Below the pieces are notes generated by a model. That model did no database searches. It was given only the letters and a program-made list of their open reading frames with translations, and had not been told where the DNA came from. Made by a program: the position numbers and the translations under genes. A DNA stretch of 64,000 bases from Sphingosinicella terrae (GTDB lineage Bacteria; Pseudomonadota; Alphaproteobacteria; Sphingomonadales; Sphingomonadaceae). The stretch is from the NCBI RefSeq assembly GCF_003347635.1, contig NZ_QDFY01000007.1, forward strand, positions 164,501 to 228,500. Reading direction: 5' to 3'. Position 1 is the first letter of the stretch. The number at the start of each line of letters is the position of its first letter. Shown piece by piece: positions 46,341 to 53,411 of the stretch.

Positions 46341-46829
46341 TTATGAATTCGGCTCGTCCGGAATCGGTGCGACGGCGACGATCTCGATCTCCTCGACGCC
46401 GGCGGCACCGGGCAGCTCGATGAACTCGCCGGGCTCCGCCGCCTCGATCGCGCGGGCGAGCGGCGAGGTCCAGGCGACCCGCCCCTGCGCCGGCTCCGCC
46501 TCGTCCTCGCCGACCAGGTCGACTTGCTGCTCGCGGCCGCTGCGCCGCAAGGTCACCCGAAGGCCGAATCCGGCCGCCGTCGGCGCGGGGCCCGGCTGCT
46601 GCAGCTGGGCGGTGGCGCGCCGGGTGGTCCAGTAGCGCAGATCGCGCTGCAGCAGCGCTCCCGCCGCCGCATCCGGGGCTTGGGCCAGTGCCGCCTCGAG
46701 CCGGGCGATCTCGGCCTCGATCAGGCGAGCGCCGCGCGGTGTGACCCGGTTCGGCGCCTGGCTCACCGTCCGCTCGAGCGGCGGGGGCGGCGGCGCGTCG
46801 CTCTCGTCCTTGACGAATGCCCGACTCAT
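46341..46829 (-). CDS. GreA/GreB-family transcript cleavage factor
   Basis: A 162-residue protein with the short alphaproteobacterial Gre layout. A charged N-terminal tail (SRAFVKDESD) and a Pro run precede an abbreviated coiled coil (TPRGARLIEAEIARLEAAL...RDLRYWTTRRATAQL). The FKBP-like C-terminal domain follows (RSGREQQVDLVGEDEAEPAQGRVAWTSPLARAIEAAEPGEFIELP). The tip acids that coordinate catalytic Mg in GreA are not obvious, so RNA-cleavage ability is uncertain. AAAGGA precedes the ATG at 46829. Confidence 0.85.
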   Translation of the reverse strand: MSRAFVKDESDAPPPPPLERTVSQAPNRVTPRGARLIEAEIARLEAALAQAPDAAAGALLQRDLRYWTTRRATAQLQQPGPAPTAAGFGLRVTLRRSGREQQVDLVGEDEAEPAQGRVAWTSPLARAIEAAEPGEFIELPGAAGVEEIEIVAVAPIPDEPNS

Positions 46830-46890
46830 GTCATTCCTTTCATGTCCGTAACGCACGCGCGGCGTGCGGGATGCAGGCGGGGGACGGGCG

Positions 46891-47757
46891 ATGACGCGCA
46901 ACACCGGACTTGTGATCCTCAGCTGGAGCTGGATCGTGCTCCTCGGCGCCTATCTGATCTGGGGCGCGGTCAACGAAAGCGGCCTCTATGCCTGGCTGGC
47001 CCAGCAGCAGGTCGAGCGCTTCGGCGGCTATTACCCAAAGGCGACCGTGATCTTTCCCTGGCTGATCCTTGGCGGGCCCGCCTGGTGGCTGGTCCGCCGC
47101 CGTGCCGCCGAGTCGGAGGCCGCGCTCGCCGCGCAGGGGCCGGCGGCACAGGCGCAGCGCTCCGCGCGGGTCGCGCGCACCATGCTGCTCGCCGGCCTCG
47201 TCAGCCTCGCGGTGGCGGCCGGGGCGTGGATGTATTCGCAGCGGCTGCCCGATGGCGCCGAGCCGGCCGTGGCTTTCGACGCCTCCACTCTCGGCACCGG
47301 CGAGGTGCCCGCGGGGCCGGTCCGCATCCGCGGCAGCGTCGATCCCGATGCCGGCACGGTCCTCACCGAACAGGGCTTGGGCACCGACGATGCCATCGTT
47401 TATGCCGGCTTCCGTCCCGACGGCACCGCCAAGGACGCGCCGCACGTCCTGTTCGTCCGCCGCCGGGCCGGATCGAGCGCCGACGCCGCCACCGCCCAGG
47501 CCTTCCTTCCCGACCAGGAAGGCTATCTGACCGAGAACGGCCTGCCGCCGCTGGCTCGCGAGGATCTGGAGAGCCGGGGCGTCCGTATCGCCGACCCCTA
47601 TTATGTGCTCGGATCGCAGGAGATGACCGGCCGCGAGACATGGTACGTCGTCGTCGGCGTCGCCGGCTTCTTCGGCTTCGTCGCTCTGCTCGTCGGCCTG
47701 ATCGGTTCCGTCCAGGCCCGCGGAAAGCGGCGCCGCGCGGAGGCGATCGGCGGGTAG
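46891..47757 (+). CDS. Membrane protein of unknown function
   Basis: A 288-residue protein with four hydrophobic segments: LVILSWSWIVLLGAYLIWGAV, ATVIFPWLILGGPAWWL, TMLLAGLVSLAVAAGAWMY and a C-terminal VVVGVAGFFGFVALLVGLIGSV. Between segments 3 and 4 lies a ~150-residue soluble domain (VAFDASTLGTGEVPAGPVRIRGSVDPDAGTVL...). The ATG at 46891 follows GGGGGACGGG. The soluble part resembles an OB-like or DUF-type domain seen in GIDE-like proteins, but this is a weak impression. Divergent from the Gre gene. Confidence 0.78.
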   Translation: MTRNTGLVILSWSWIVLLGAYLIWGAVNESGLYAWLAQQQVERFGGYYPKATVIFPWLILGGPAWWLVRRRAAESEAALAAQGPAAQAQRSARVARTMLLAGLVSLAVAAGAWMYSQRLPDGAEPAVAFDASTLGTGEVPAGPVRIRGSVDPDAGTVLTEQGLGTDDAIVYAGFRPDGTAKDAPHVLFVRRRAGSSADAATAQAFLPDQEGYLTENGLPPLAREDLESRGVRIADPYYVLGSQEMTGRETWYVVVGVAGFFGFVALLVGLIGSVQARGKRRRAEAIGG

Positions 47758-47946
47758 CGCGCGCGAAGCTCGCGGCTCGTCCGCGGCGGCCCGTCGCGCA
47801 CGCAAGGCGGGCTGCGCGCTCGGTCTTGAATCCTCCCCGGGTCTCGATAATTTTTGCGAGCCGTCCTTGTCGGGCGGCGGGCCGAGGAGCGTCATCCTTC
47901 CCGGCGCCCTCCCGCCCTCATGTGCAACCAGAGCGGAGGAAAGTTC

Positions 47947-48540
47947 ATGCGTCTCACAGGCAAAGCCGTCCTCGCCGGCCTGGCGTCGATCGCCCTCGGC
48001 GGAGCGGCGGCCGCGGCCGGCACCGAGCCGCGCTACAACATCATGATCGTCGCGCTGCCGAACGGCGGCACCGCGACCATCCATCATACCGGTGACGTGC
48101 CGCCGCGGATCGCGTTTGGCGCGGTGGCCGCTCGGGCCATGCCGCCACCGATCGGCGCGTGGCGCGGCATGGATCCGCCGCCGTTCGCCACGTTCGATCG
48201 GATCGTCGCGGCGATGGAGGCGCGCGCTGCGGCCATGCTGCGGATGGCGACGCTGGCCGCGCAGGCGCCGCAGGCTGTCGGCCCCCGGCTCGATCTCGTC
48301 TCCGGACCGGCGCTGCCACGAGGCATGGCAGGCTATCGCCTCGTGTCCCAGGTGGCCAGCGACGGCGCCTGCACGCGCAGCGTCACGGTCGCCAGCGAAG
48401 GCGCCGGCAAGAAGCCCAAGGTCTTCACGCAGACCAGCGGCGACTGCGCCGCGCCGAAAGCTGCCGCCGGAGCGGCGGACGAGAAGCCGGCCGCGCCGGC
48501 CCCGGAAACGCGCGACCGCGACGCGCTGCGCACCATCTGA
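47947..48540 (+). CDS. Exported protein of unknown function
   Basis: A 197-residue protein with a signal peptide (KAVLAGLASIALGGAAAAAG) and GGAGGAAAG before the ATG at 47947. The middle is Met/Ala/Pro-rich (AMPPPIGAWRGMDPPPF, MLRMATLAAQAPQ), and a small C-terminal domain has two cysteines (DGACTRSV and SGDCAAP) followed by a Pro/Glu-rich tail. No known family recognised. The preceding 189 bases show no other gene. Confidence 0.75.
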   Translation: MRLTGKAVLAGLASIALGGAAAAAGTEPRYNIMIVALPNGGTATIHHTGDVPPRIAFGAVAARAMPPPIGAWRGMDPPPFATFDRIVAAMEARAAAMLRMATLAAQAPQAVGPRLDLVSGPALPRGMAGYRLVSQVASDGACTRSVTVASEGAGKKPKVFTQTSGDCAAPKAAAGAADEKPAAPAPETRDRDALRTI

Positions 48541-48548
48541 GCAAAGGA

Positions 48549-48625
48549 AGGGTCGGCGAGCCTGCCGGCCCTTCCTCGTCATGGCTGGCGGGTCTCGCCT
48601 CCCAGTCAGGGAGGCGAGGGGCCCT
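48549..48625. terminator. Two hairpins between convergent genes
   Basis: GGAAGGGTCGGC pairs with GCCGGCCCTTCC (one wobble), followed by CTCGTC. Then TCGCCTCCC pairs with GGGAGGCGA. Neither has a clear T tract, but their position between convergent genes fits terminators for both. Confidence 0.4.
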
Positions 48626-48630
48626 CGATT

Positions 48631-49068
48631 CTATTCCGCCTGGCCGGCGATGATCTGGATATGGGTCTCTTCACCGGCGCGGCTCGCGGTGATGTGGAGG
48701 CTCTGGCCGTTGCGGTCGGCGGTGAGCATGGCGGTGTCGCCCATCGTCATGTTGGCGCTCACCGAATAGCCGGCGCGCTGCGCCGCCTCGTTGTAGAAGC
48801 GCATCACCTCGGCCGGCGGCGCGGCGGTGGAGAGGCCGACGATCGTTCCCGCCTGGCCCGCTTCCATTCCTTGGACGGAGACGCTGGTCTGCGCCTGCGA
48901 CCCCGGAAAGGCCGGGATGCCTTCGGGCAGGTTGGCGGCAGCGCTGCCGTCGGCGCGCACCTTCACCTCGCCCTCCGGCATCTCGATGGTGACCTGATTG
49001 CCGTCGCGATCGCCGCCGCCACAGGCTGCCAGCGCGAGCATGGCGGCGGCCGGTCCGTATCTTCTCAT
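48631..49068 (-). CDS. Small lipoprotein of unknown function
   Basis: A 145-residue lipoprotein (AAMLALAACGGGD, Cys16). The mature part has two motifs: a beta-rich stretch NQVTIEMPEGEVKVRADGSAAANLPEGIPAFPGS and a C-terminal half (AEVMRFYNEAAQRAGYSV...SLHITASRAGEETHIQIIAG). The second resembles small helix-strand domains in Gram-negative lipoproteins where a helix precedes a 4-stranded sheet. No enzymatic motif. GGGAAGGATGAG precedes the ATG. Confidence 0.8.
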   Translation of the reverse strand: MRRYGPAAAMLALAACGGGDRDGNQVTIEMPEGEVKVRADGSAAANLPEGIPAFPGSQAQTSVSVQGMEAGQAGTIVGLSTAAPPAEVMRFYNEAAQRAGYSVSANMTMGDTAMLTADRNGQSLHITASRAGEETHIQIIAGQAE

Positions 49069-49179
49069 CCTTCCCTCCCCGATCCAAGGCGGCCGCGGCC
49101 GCCCAACGCCTCCATGGAACGCGGGAAGGAAAGTGGCAAATGGCGGCGGCCGCCGGACGGGCCGGCGGCCGCCCGGTTC

Positions 49180-49485
49180 CTACCAGCCGTAACCGCGGCG
49201 CGGATAACGATCGTAGCGGTTGTAACGGTCGTAGCGCCCGTAATGGCGCCGGTCGCGGCGATCATCCCAGCGTGCGCGGCTGATCTCGCGGCGGCACTCG
49301 CGCATCTCGCGGCGATATTCGCGGCGGCTGTCGGCGCGCCTGAGCTCGCGGCGGCATTCGCGCACCTCCTGGCGGACGTCGCGGTCGTAATGGCCATAGC
49401 CGCGGCCATGATATTGCGCCGAGGCGGCGGTGGCCGGGAGGATGGTCGCTGCGGCCACGGCGGCGGCGGCAATAAGCATACGCAT
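49180..49485 (-). CDS. Small exported Arg/Tyr-rich protein
   Basis: A 101-residue protein with a signal peptide (MLIAAAAVAAATILPATAASAQ) and a mature part almost entirely Arg, Asp, Glu, Tyr and Gly. It contains repeated units such as ECRRELRRAD, REMRECRREI and YDRYNRYDRY. The repeats suggest an extended, highly charged polymer-binding tail. AGGAGACTG precedes the ATG at 49485. Likely periplasmic; function unknown. Confidence 0.75.
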   Translation of the reverse strand: MRMLIAAAAVAAATILPATAASAQYHGRGYGHYDRDVRQEVRECRRELRRADSRREYRREMRECRREISRARWDDRRDRRHYGRYDRYNRYDRYPRRGYGW

Positions 49486-49693
49486 GTTCAGTCTCCTGCT
49501 CCTGCCCGTTTGCCACGCGGGGGGTCGGGAATCGGGCATCGTTCCTATGCGCCATAACGGCTGAACCGCCAGCGACGGTCCATTCATCGGGGGTGCAGGT
49601 CCGTCACCGCGGCGCGTCATCGACGGATTTACCTTCCGCCATCCTTGCGCTAGTCGCGCCGGCCCACCTGCAGCAGCGAAGAGGAGATTGGTC

Positions 49694-49942
49694 ATGAAGC
49701 GCATCGATCAGGACGATCTCCCCTGCTTTCGAGGTCACGTCCAAACGGCGTAAGGGCTACCCGTCGGAGACGCGGGTCAAGCGCGGCCTGCGCTTCGTCC
49801 GCGGCGGAGAGATCGAGCTCGTCGAGAAGCTCGGCCGCAACGATCCCTGCCCTTGCGGTTCGGGCCGGAGCTTTCAAGCGCTGCTGCCTCGCCTCCGGCC
49901 GGTTTCGACGGCGCGGAGCGCAGTGATTATTGGCGCGACTGA
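49694..49942 (+). pseudogene. SEC-C motif zinc-binding protein gene with three +1 frameshifts
   Basis: A good ribosome site (AGAGGAG) and ATG open a frame that breaks after 10 codons. Reading through three single-base insertions restores an 81-residue protein. The frame moves at a CCCC run (near 49720-49723), at TTT (49872-49874) and at TTT (49903-49905). The restored product contains [18 protein letters not shown], then [20 protein letters not shown], the classical SEC-C zinc motif, and ends [10 protein letters not shown]. All three shifts are one extra base in a homopolymer, which could mean true decay or base-calling error. Intact, it would be a small zinc-chelating protein of the type that ends SecA. 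Confidence 0.75.
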
Positions 49943-50032
49943 TCCCGCACGCCCATGACGTCAGAATGGATCCGCCCTTGAAATGATCGAGGAGCGGCAT
50001 TAGGTGCGCGGCTTCCAAGAAGGGTGCTAGTC

Positions 50033-50116
50033 ATGGATCGGCTGAACGAGGCAATGGACCAGATCGTCGCGGCAACTATGTCGTGCGAACGCTCGTCCTC
50101 TTCATCCGCGATCTAG
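50033..50116 (+). CDS. Serine-rich leader peptide of an attenuator
   Basis: A 27-codon ORF (MDRLNEAMDQIVAATM... ending ERSSSSSAI). AAGAAGGG lies 11-18 bases upstream. Five consecutive serine codons (TCG TCC TCT TCA TCC, 50093-50107) use all four UCN codons. The stop lies 18 bases before a hairpin series that forms a classical attenuator. The design is that of amino-acid biosynthesis leader peptides; alphaproteobacteria have a described serC leader of this type (Rfam serC). Here no serC follows. Confidence 0.72.
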   Translation: MDRLNEAMDQIVAATMSCERSSSSSAI

Positions 50117-50133
50117 ATCCGCCCCTTCTTTCG

Positions 50134-50197
50134 GGGAGGCGTCGGCCTCCCTTGTGTCCCAGGACCCTGGATGGCCGAGGCCTTCCAGGGTTTTTTC
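50134..50197 (+). terminator. Serine attenuator: alternative hairpins and T-tailed terminator
   Basis: Segment 1:2 is GGGAGGC (50134-50140) pairing with GCCTCCC (50145-50151). Segment 2:3, the antiterminator, is GGCCTC (50144-50149) pairing with GAGGCC (50177-50182). Segment 3:4, the terminator, is CCCTGGA (50165-50171) pairing with TCCAGGG (50184-50190), extended by GGC/GCC inside, and is followed by TTTTTT at 50191-50196. The mutually exclusive pairings and the Ser-codon run just upstream together make a textbook attenuation unit. Confidence 0.75.
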
Positions 50198-50235
50198 ATG
50201 GGCGCGAGCGCGCCAGACGTGACGGGAGCAACCAC

Positions 50236-50322
50236 ATGCCCGGTACTTCGATGAATGAGCTTGCGGTTCCCGCGCGTGCCGATGCCGTGCGTGCGGCCGA
50301 TTCATCCCTGTCTTCCGCCTGA
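50236..50322 (+). CDS. Second short ORF before the EF-Tu paralogue
   Basis: A 28-codon ORF preceded by GACGGGAG. The peptide begins [16 protein letters not shown] and ends ADSSLSSA, so it too has a cluster of Ser codons (TCA TCC CTG TCT TCC) just before its stop. It is followed by a perfect terminator. Either it is a second leader peptide or the remains of the 5' end of a gene formerly controlled by the upstream attenuator. Coding status is uncertain. Confidence 0.45.
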   Translation: MPGTSMNELAVPARADAVRAADSSLSSA

Positions 50323-50380
50323 CGCTTCCGCGCATTTGCCCGGAGGCGTCCCGACGGACTCTTCGGCCTGGACTCTCTCC

Positions 50381-50414
50381 AGCCCGCCGGGTCCGCCCGG
50401 CGGGCTTTGTTTTT
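50381..50414 (+). terminator. Strong terminator between second short ORF and EF-Tu paralogue
   Basis: A perfect 11-bp stem AGCCCGCCGGG/CCCGGCGGGCT with a 4-base loop is followed by TTGTTTTT. It stands 58 bases after the second ORF's stop and 117 bases before the tuf-like start, so transcription from upstream must pass two terminators to reach the gene. The 116 bases after it contain TTGGCGCGCCAA (50450-50461) and further GC-rich palindromes. Confidence 0.85.
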
Positions 50415-50530
50415 GGGCCGCCCGGTCTTCCCGCGCCGCCCGCACCGAAATTGGCGCGCCAATGCCAATGGCCGATCGGACGGGCCCGGCCAGCCCGGCC
50501 CGATCGGCGCCTCAAAGTGGAGTGAGTGAA

Positions 50531-51715
50531 ATGAGCCTGAAGACCCACGTCAATGTCGGCACGATCGGCCATGTCGATCACGGCAAGACCACCCTGACCT
50601 CGGCGATCAGCCTCGTCCAGGCGGCGCGGCTGGGCGGCAAGGGCCTGTTGTTCGAGCAGATCGACAAGGCGCCGGAGGAGCAGGCGCGCGGGATCACGAT
50701 CAACACCGCGCACGTGGCCTATGAATCGGAGGGGCGCCATTACGCCCACATCGATTGCCCGGGCCATGCCGACTATGTGAAGAACATGATCACCGGCGCG
50801 TCGCAGATGGACGGCGCGATCCTGCTCGTCGACGCCACCCAGGGCGCCGCCCGGCAGACGATCGAGCATGTCCTGCTCGCGCGGCAGGTCGGCGTTCGCC
50901 ACATGGTAGTGTTCGTCAACAAGACGGACATGCTCGATCCCGCCGATCGCGACGACATGCTGGCGCTCATCGAGCTGGAGACGAGCGAGCTCCTGGCCGC
51001 CCACGGCTATGAGGGTTCGCCTTTCGTCTTCGGCAGCGCGCTTCGTGCCGTCGAGGCCGTCCAGCGCGGCGATCTGGAGGACAAGGACGTCCGCTCGATC
51101 GGGGCACTGATCGAGGCAATGGACCGTCATATCCCGGATCCGGCCCGGGACTATGACGGGCCGTTCCTGATGCCGATCGAGGGCGTCCACACCATCCCGG
51201 GCCGCGGCACGGTCGTCACCGGCCGGGTCGAGCGCGGCACGGTCAAGGTGGGCGATGCCGTCGAGATCGTCGGGCTGGACCAGGAAGGCCAGGTGGTCGT
51301 CACCGGCACCCAGGCCTTCCACGAGGACGTGCCTCAGGCGCGCGCCGGCATGAATGTCGGCCTGCTGCTGCGCGGCCTCAAGCGCGATGATGTCGAGCGC
51401 GGCCAGGTGCTGAGCGCGCCCGGGGCGATCCGGGCGCGGCGGAGCGGCCGGGCCCAGCTGTTCGTCCTGACGAAGGAGGAGGGCGGACGGCACACGCCGT
51501 TCGGCGGCGGCTATGCGCCCCAGTTCTTCTTCGGCGCGACGAACGTCACCGGCACGATCCGCCTCGACGAGGGCGGGCTCGTCTCGCCCGGCGAACGGGC
51601 CGAGATCGGTTTCGATCTCGACCGCCCGGTCGGCATCGAGCCGGGCGTCCGCTTCGCCCTTCGCGAAGGCGGCCGCACGGTCGGTGCCGGAATGGTGACC
51701 GCGGTCGAAGACTGA
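50531..51715 (+). CDS. Divergent elongation factor Tu paralogue
   Basis: A 394-residue translational GTPase with every EF-Tu motif: GHVDHGKT (13-20), switch I RGITINT, DCPGH with catalytic His79, NKTD (130-133), SAL (169-171), domain 2 [13 protein letters not shown] and domain 3 [10 protein letters not shown]. It is clearly EF-Tu but strays from the near-invariant sequence. In the aminoacyl pocket (E. coli numbering) H66, E215, T228 and N273 are kept, while D216 is Gly218 and F218 is His220. R333 and T334 are Gly335 and Ala336, and FRKLLDEG becomes FHEDVPQA. The N-terminus is shortened. It probably assists a standard EF-Tu encoded elsewhere. Two attenuator/terminator units precede it. Confidence 0.93.
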   Translation: MSLKTHVNVGTIGHVDHGKTTLTSAISLVQAARLGGKGLLFEQIDKAPEEQARGITINTAHVAYESEGRHYAHIDCPGHADYVKNMITGASQMDGAILLVDATQGAARQTIEHVLLARQVGVRHMVVFVNKTDMLDPADRDDMLALIELETSELLAAHGYEGSPFVFGSALRAVEAVQRGDLEDKDVRSIGALIEAMDRHIPDPARDYDGPFLMPIEGVHTIPGRGTVVTGRVERGTVKVGDAVEIVGLDQEGQVVVTGTQAFHEDVPQARAGMNVGLLLRGLKRDDVERGQVLSAPGAIRARRSGRAQLFVLTKEEGGRHTPFGGGYAPQFFFGATNVTGTIRLDEGGLVSPGERAEIGFDLDRPVGIEPGVRFALREGGRTVGAGMVTAVED

Positions 51716-51730
51716 GGCGGTCCGCCGACG

Positions 51731-51767
51731 CTCCCGGTCCCGGGGAGAGATTCCCCGGGGCCGGGAG
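51731..51767. terminator. Hairpin after EF-Tu paralogue
   Basis: CTCCCGGTCCCGGGGA pairs with TCCCCGGGGCCGGGAG (16 bp, one wobble) 15 bases after the stop. There is no T tract. It probably serves the convergent GDYXXLXY operon as well. Confidence 0.55.
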
Positions 51768-51784
51768 ATGTCCGGCCACATTCC

Positions 51785-51812
51785 CCGTTCGGGCTGAGCC
51801 TGTCGAAGCCCT
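51785..51812 (+). repeat. 28-bp dispersed repeat, copy 1
   Basis: This 28-bp sequence (core GGGCTGAGCCTGTCGAAGCC) recurs exactly at 54528-54555 in the same orientation. The two copies bracket the DUF2157-DUF4401-GDYXXLXY operon. A related core (GAGCTTGTCGAA) occurs at 29.6 kb. Confidence 0.85.
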
Positions 51813-51850
51813 TGCCTTTGGACAGCAGAGCTCCCTTTTCGTGAGCCGCC

Positions 51851-52345
51851 TCAGTCCGCAGGCCCCAGCCTGCGCAATTGGGCGTCGCGAAGCCCGGTGA
51901 GAATCGTCTCGCCGTCAGCGCCGACCCGGAACTCGCCGAAGGCCGCGCGCTCGTACGACTCCGCCTGTCCCTCCTCGAAGAAGAAGGCATTGGTGGCGAG
52001 CCGGGGGCGGCCGTCGCGGATCCGGAAGCGCAAGGCGATTTCGTTCGGGGCGAGCGGCCGGCCGTCGGCGACGCGCCGGAACTGGCCGACCCTTCGCTGG
52101 TCGAGCGCGACGACGAGACGGCCGTCCCGCAGCGGCTCGCCGGTCCGCGAGCCGAAGGCCTGGTCGGCGGCCTCGAATTCGAGCCGCATATAGTCGCCCT
52201 GCATCAGCGAGCGTGGGTCGACCGGCGCCAGCCTGAGCAGGACGACCTCGCCTTCGCTCAGCAGCCGCTCGCGCTGCCAGATTCCGTAATTGACGAAGGC
52301 CAGCACCGCGAGGCCGGCGGCGATCGCGACCGCCTTACGCAGCAT
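51851..52345 (-). CDS. GDYXXLXY-domain membrane-anchored protein
   Basis: A 164-residue protein with one N-terminal helix (AVAIAAGLAVLAFVNYGIW) and the domain's name motif, here GDYMRLEF, in VDPRSLMQGDYMRLEFE. It usually follows DUF2157 and DUF4401 genes, as here. Last gene of the three-gene minus-strand operon, overlapping DUF4401 by 11 bases. Function unknown; the trio looks like an inner-membrane complex. Confidence 0.92.
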   Translation of the reverse strand: MLRKAVAIAAGLAVLAFVNYGIWQRERLLSEGEVVLLRLAPVDPRSLMQGDYMRLEFEAADQAFGSRTGEPLRDGRLVVALDQRRVGQFRRVADGRPLAPNEIALRFRIRDGRPRLATNAFFFEEGQAESYERAAFGEFRVGADGETILTGLRDAQLRRLGPAD

Positions 52346-53411
52346 CGGCCGCCTCCTTCGCTTGTGCGGGCGTACCGCGCCGCAGCATCCAGCAGGCGGC
52401 GAGCAGGACCAGCCCGGTCACCGCGAGCAGCCCCGATTTCTCGAGCAGGGTGAGGTGCAGGCTGTAGTAGAAATGGGCGACGAAGCCGAGCAGGCTCAGA
52501 ACGCCGAGCGCGATCAGCAGCCGGGTGCCGGCGGCGAAGCCGAGCAGCAGGATGAGCAAAGCCGAGGCGAGGCCGGGCATGGCGAGCGACACCAGCCCGA
52601 GCAGGATCGCGGCCGCGGCGGCGGCGAGACCCTCTCGGCTCTGAGGAGCGATGTCGGCGCGGCGGACGAGGTCGATGGCCGCCCAGAGCAGCACCAAGGC
52701 GGTCAGGCCACGGCCGATCAACGGCCCATTGAGCGCGATCCAGGTCGGCGCGTCGCCGGAGGGGCCGAACCATTCGCGGCCGCCGAGCAGCCGGAAGGTC
52801 TCGACGAGCAGCAGGGCGACGACGAGGCCGTAGCCGATGGGCCGCCATAGTTGGCCGTCGACGGCCCAGCGCTTCGGCTCGAGCCACACGAAGGCCAGGC
52901 CGGCGCAGAGGAAGGGCGCGGCGAAGCCGTGCAGCGACAGCTGGTCGATCGCCAGCGAAAGCGCGATGGCGGCGCCGGCGCTGGTCAGGACCCGGTGGAG
53001 GAACTGGGGGACGATCAGGGCGAGCGCGATCTGGGTGGCGGCGACGGCGAGATAGAGGGCGGCACCGTCGGGCTCGAGGAAATCGGCGAGGCCGATGATC
53101 ATCATGACCTGCCCGGCGAGGCTGATGGCGAGGCCGAATTGCTCGACGAAATCCTGATCCTCGAAGGCCCGGAGGAGGAGGAAGGCGGCGCCGCAGCAGG
53201 CGGCGCCGACGACGAGCGCCGCGGCGCCATTGTCCATGACGAAGGCGAAGGCCGCGCCGACGAACAGGAGCAGGAAGATCGCACCGATCCAGCCGGCGAT
53301 GCCGAGCATCACCCGGACGAACCAGGGTGAGGCGCTGCGGTCGGGCTCCGGCCGCTCGCCGGTGACGAGGCCCTCGGCCTGGAGCCGGTCCCAGAGCTCG
53401 GCGGCGCTCAC
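52335..53411 (-). CDS. DUF4401 polytopic membrane protein
   Basis: A 358-residue protein with a short cytoplasmic N-terminus (AAELWDRLQAEGLV) and about ten transmembrane helices, for example WIGAIFLLLFVGAAFAFV and the closing LLAVTGLVLLAACWML. GTG at 53411 overlaps the DUF2157 stop (GTGA), showing translational coupling. DUF4401 is the usual partner of DUF2157. Function unknown. Confidence 0.9.
   Translation of the reverse strand: MSAAELWDRLQAEGLVTGERPEPDRSASPWFVRVMLGIAGWIGAIFLLLFVGAAFAFVMDNGAAALVVGAACCGAAFLLLRAFEDQDFVEQFGLAISLAGQVMMIIGLADFLEPDGAALYLAVAATQIALALIVPQFLHRVLTSAGAAIALSLAIDQLSLHGFAAPFLCAGLAFVWLEPKRWAVDGQLWRPIGYGLVVALLLVETFRLLGGREWFGPSGDAPTWIALNGPLIGRGLTALVLLWAAIDLVRRADIAPQSREGLAAAAAAILLGLVSLAMPGLASALLILLLGFAAGTRLLIALGVLSLLGFVAHFYYSLHLTLLEKSGLLAVTGLVLLAACWMLRRGTPAQAKEAADAA

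Noticed and set aside
51200-51680. Kirromycin-type resistance in the EF-Tu paralogue
   Set aside because: The residues matching Q124, G316, Q329 and A375 are all unchanged, so only the pulvomycin-site changes are reported.
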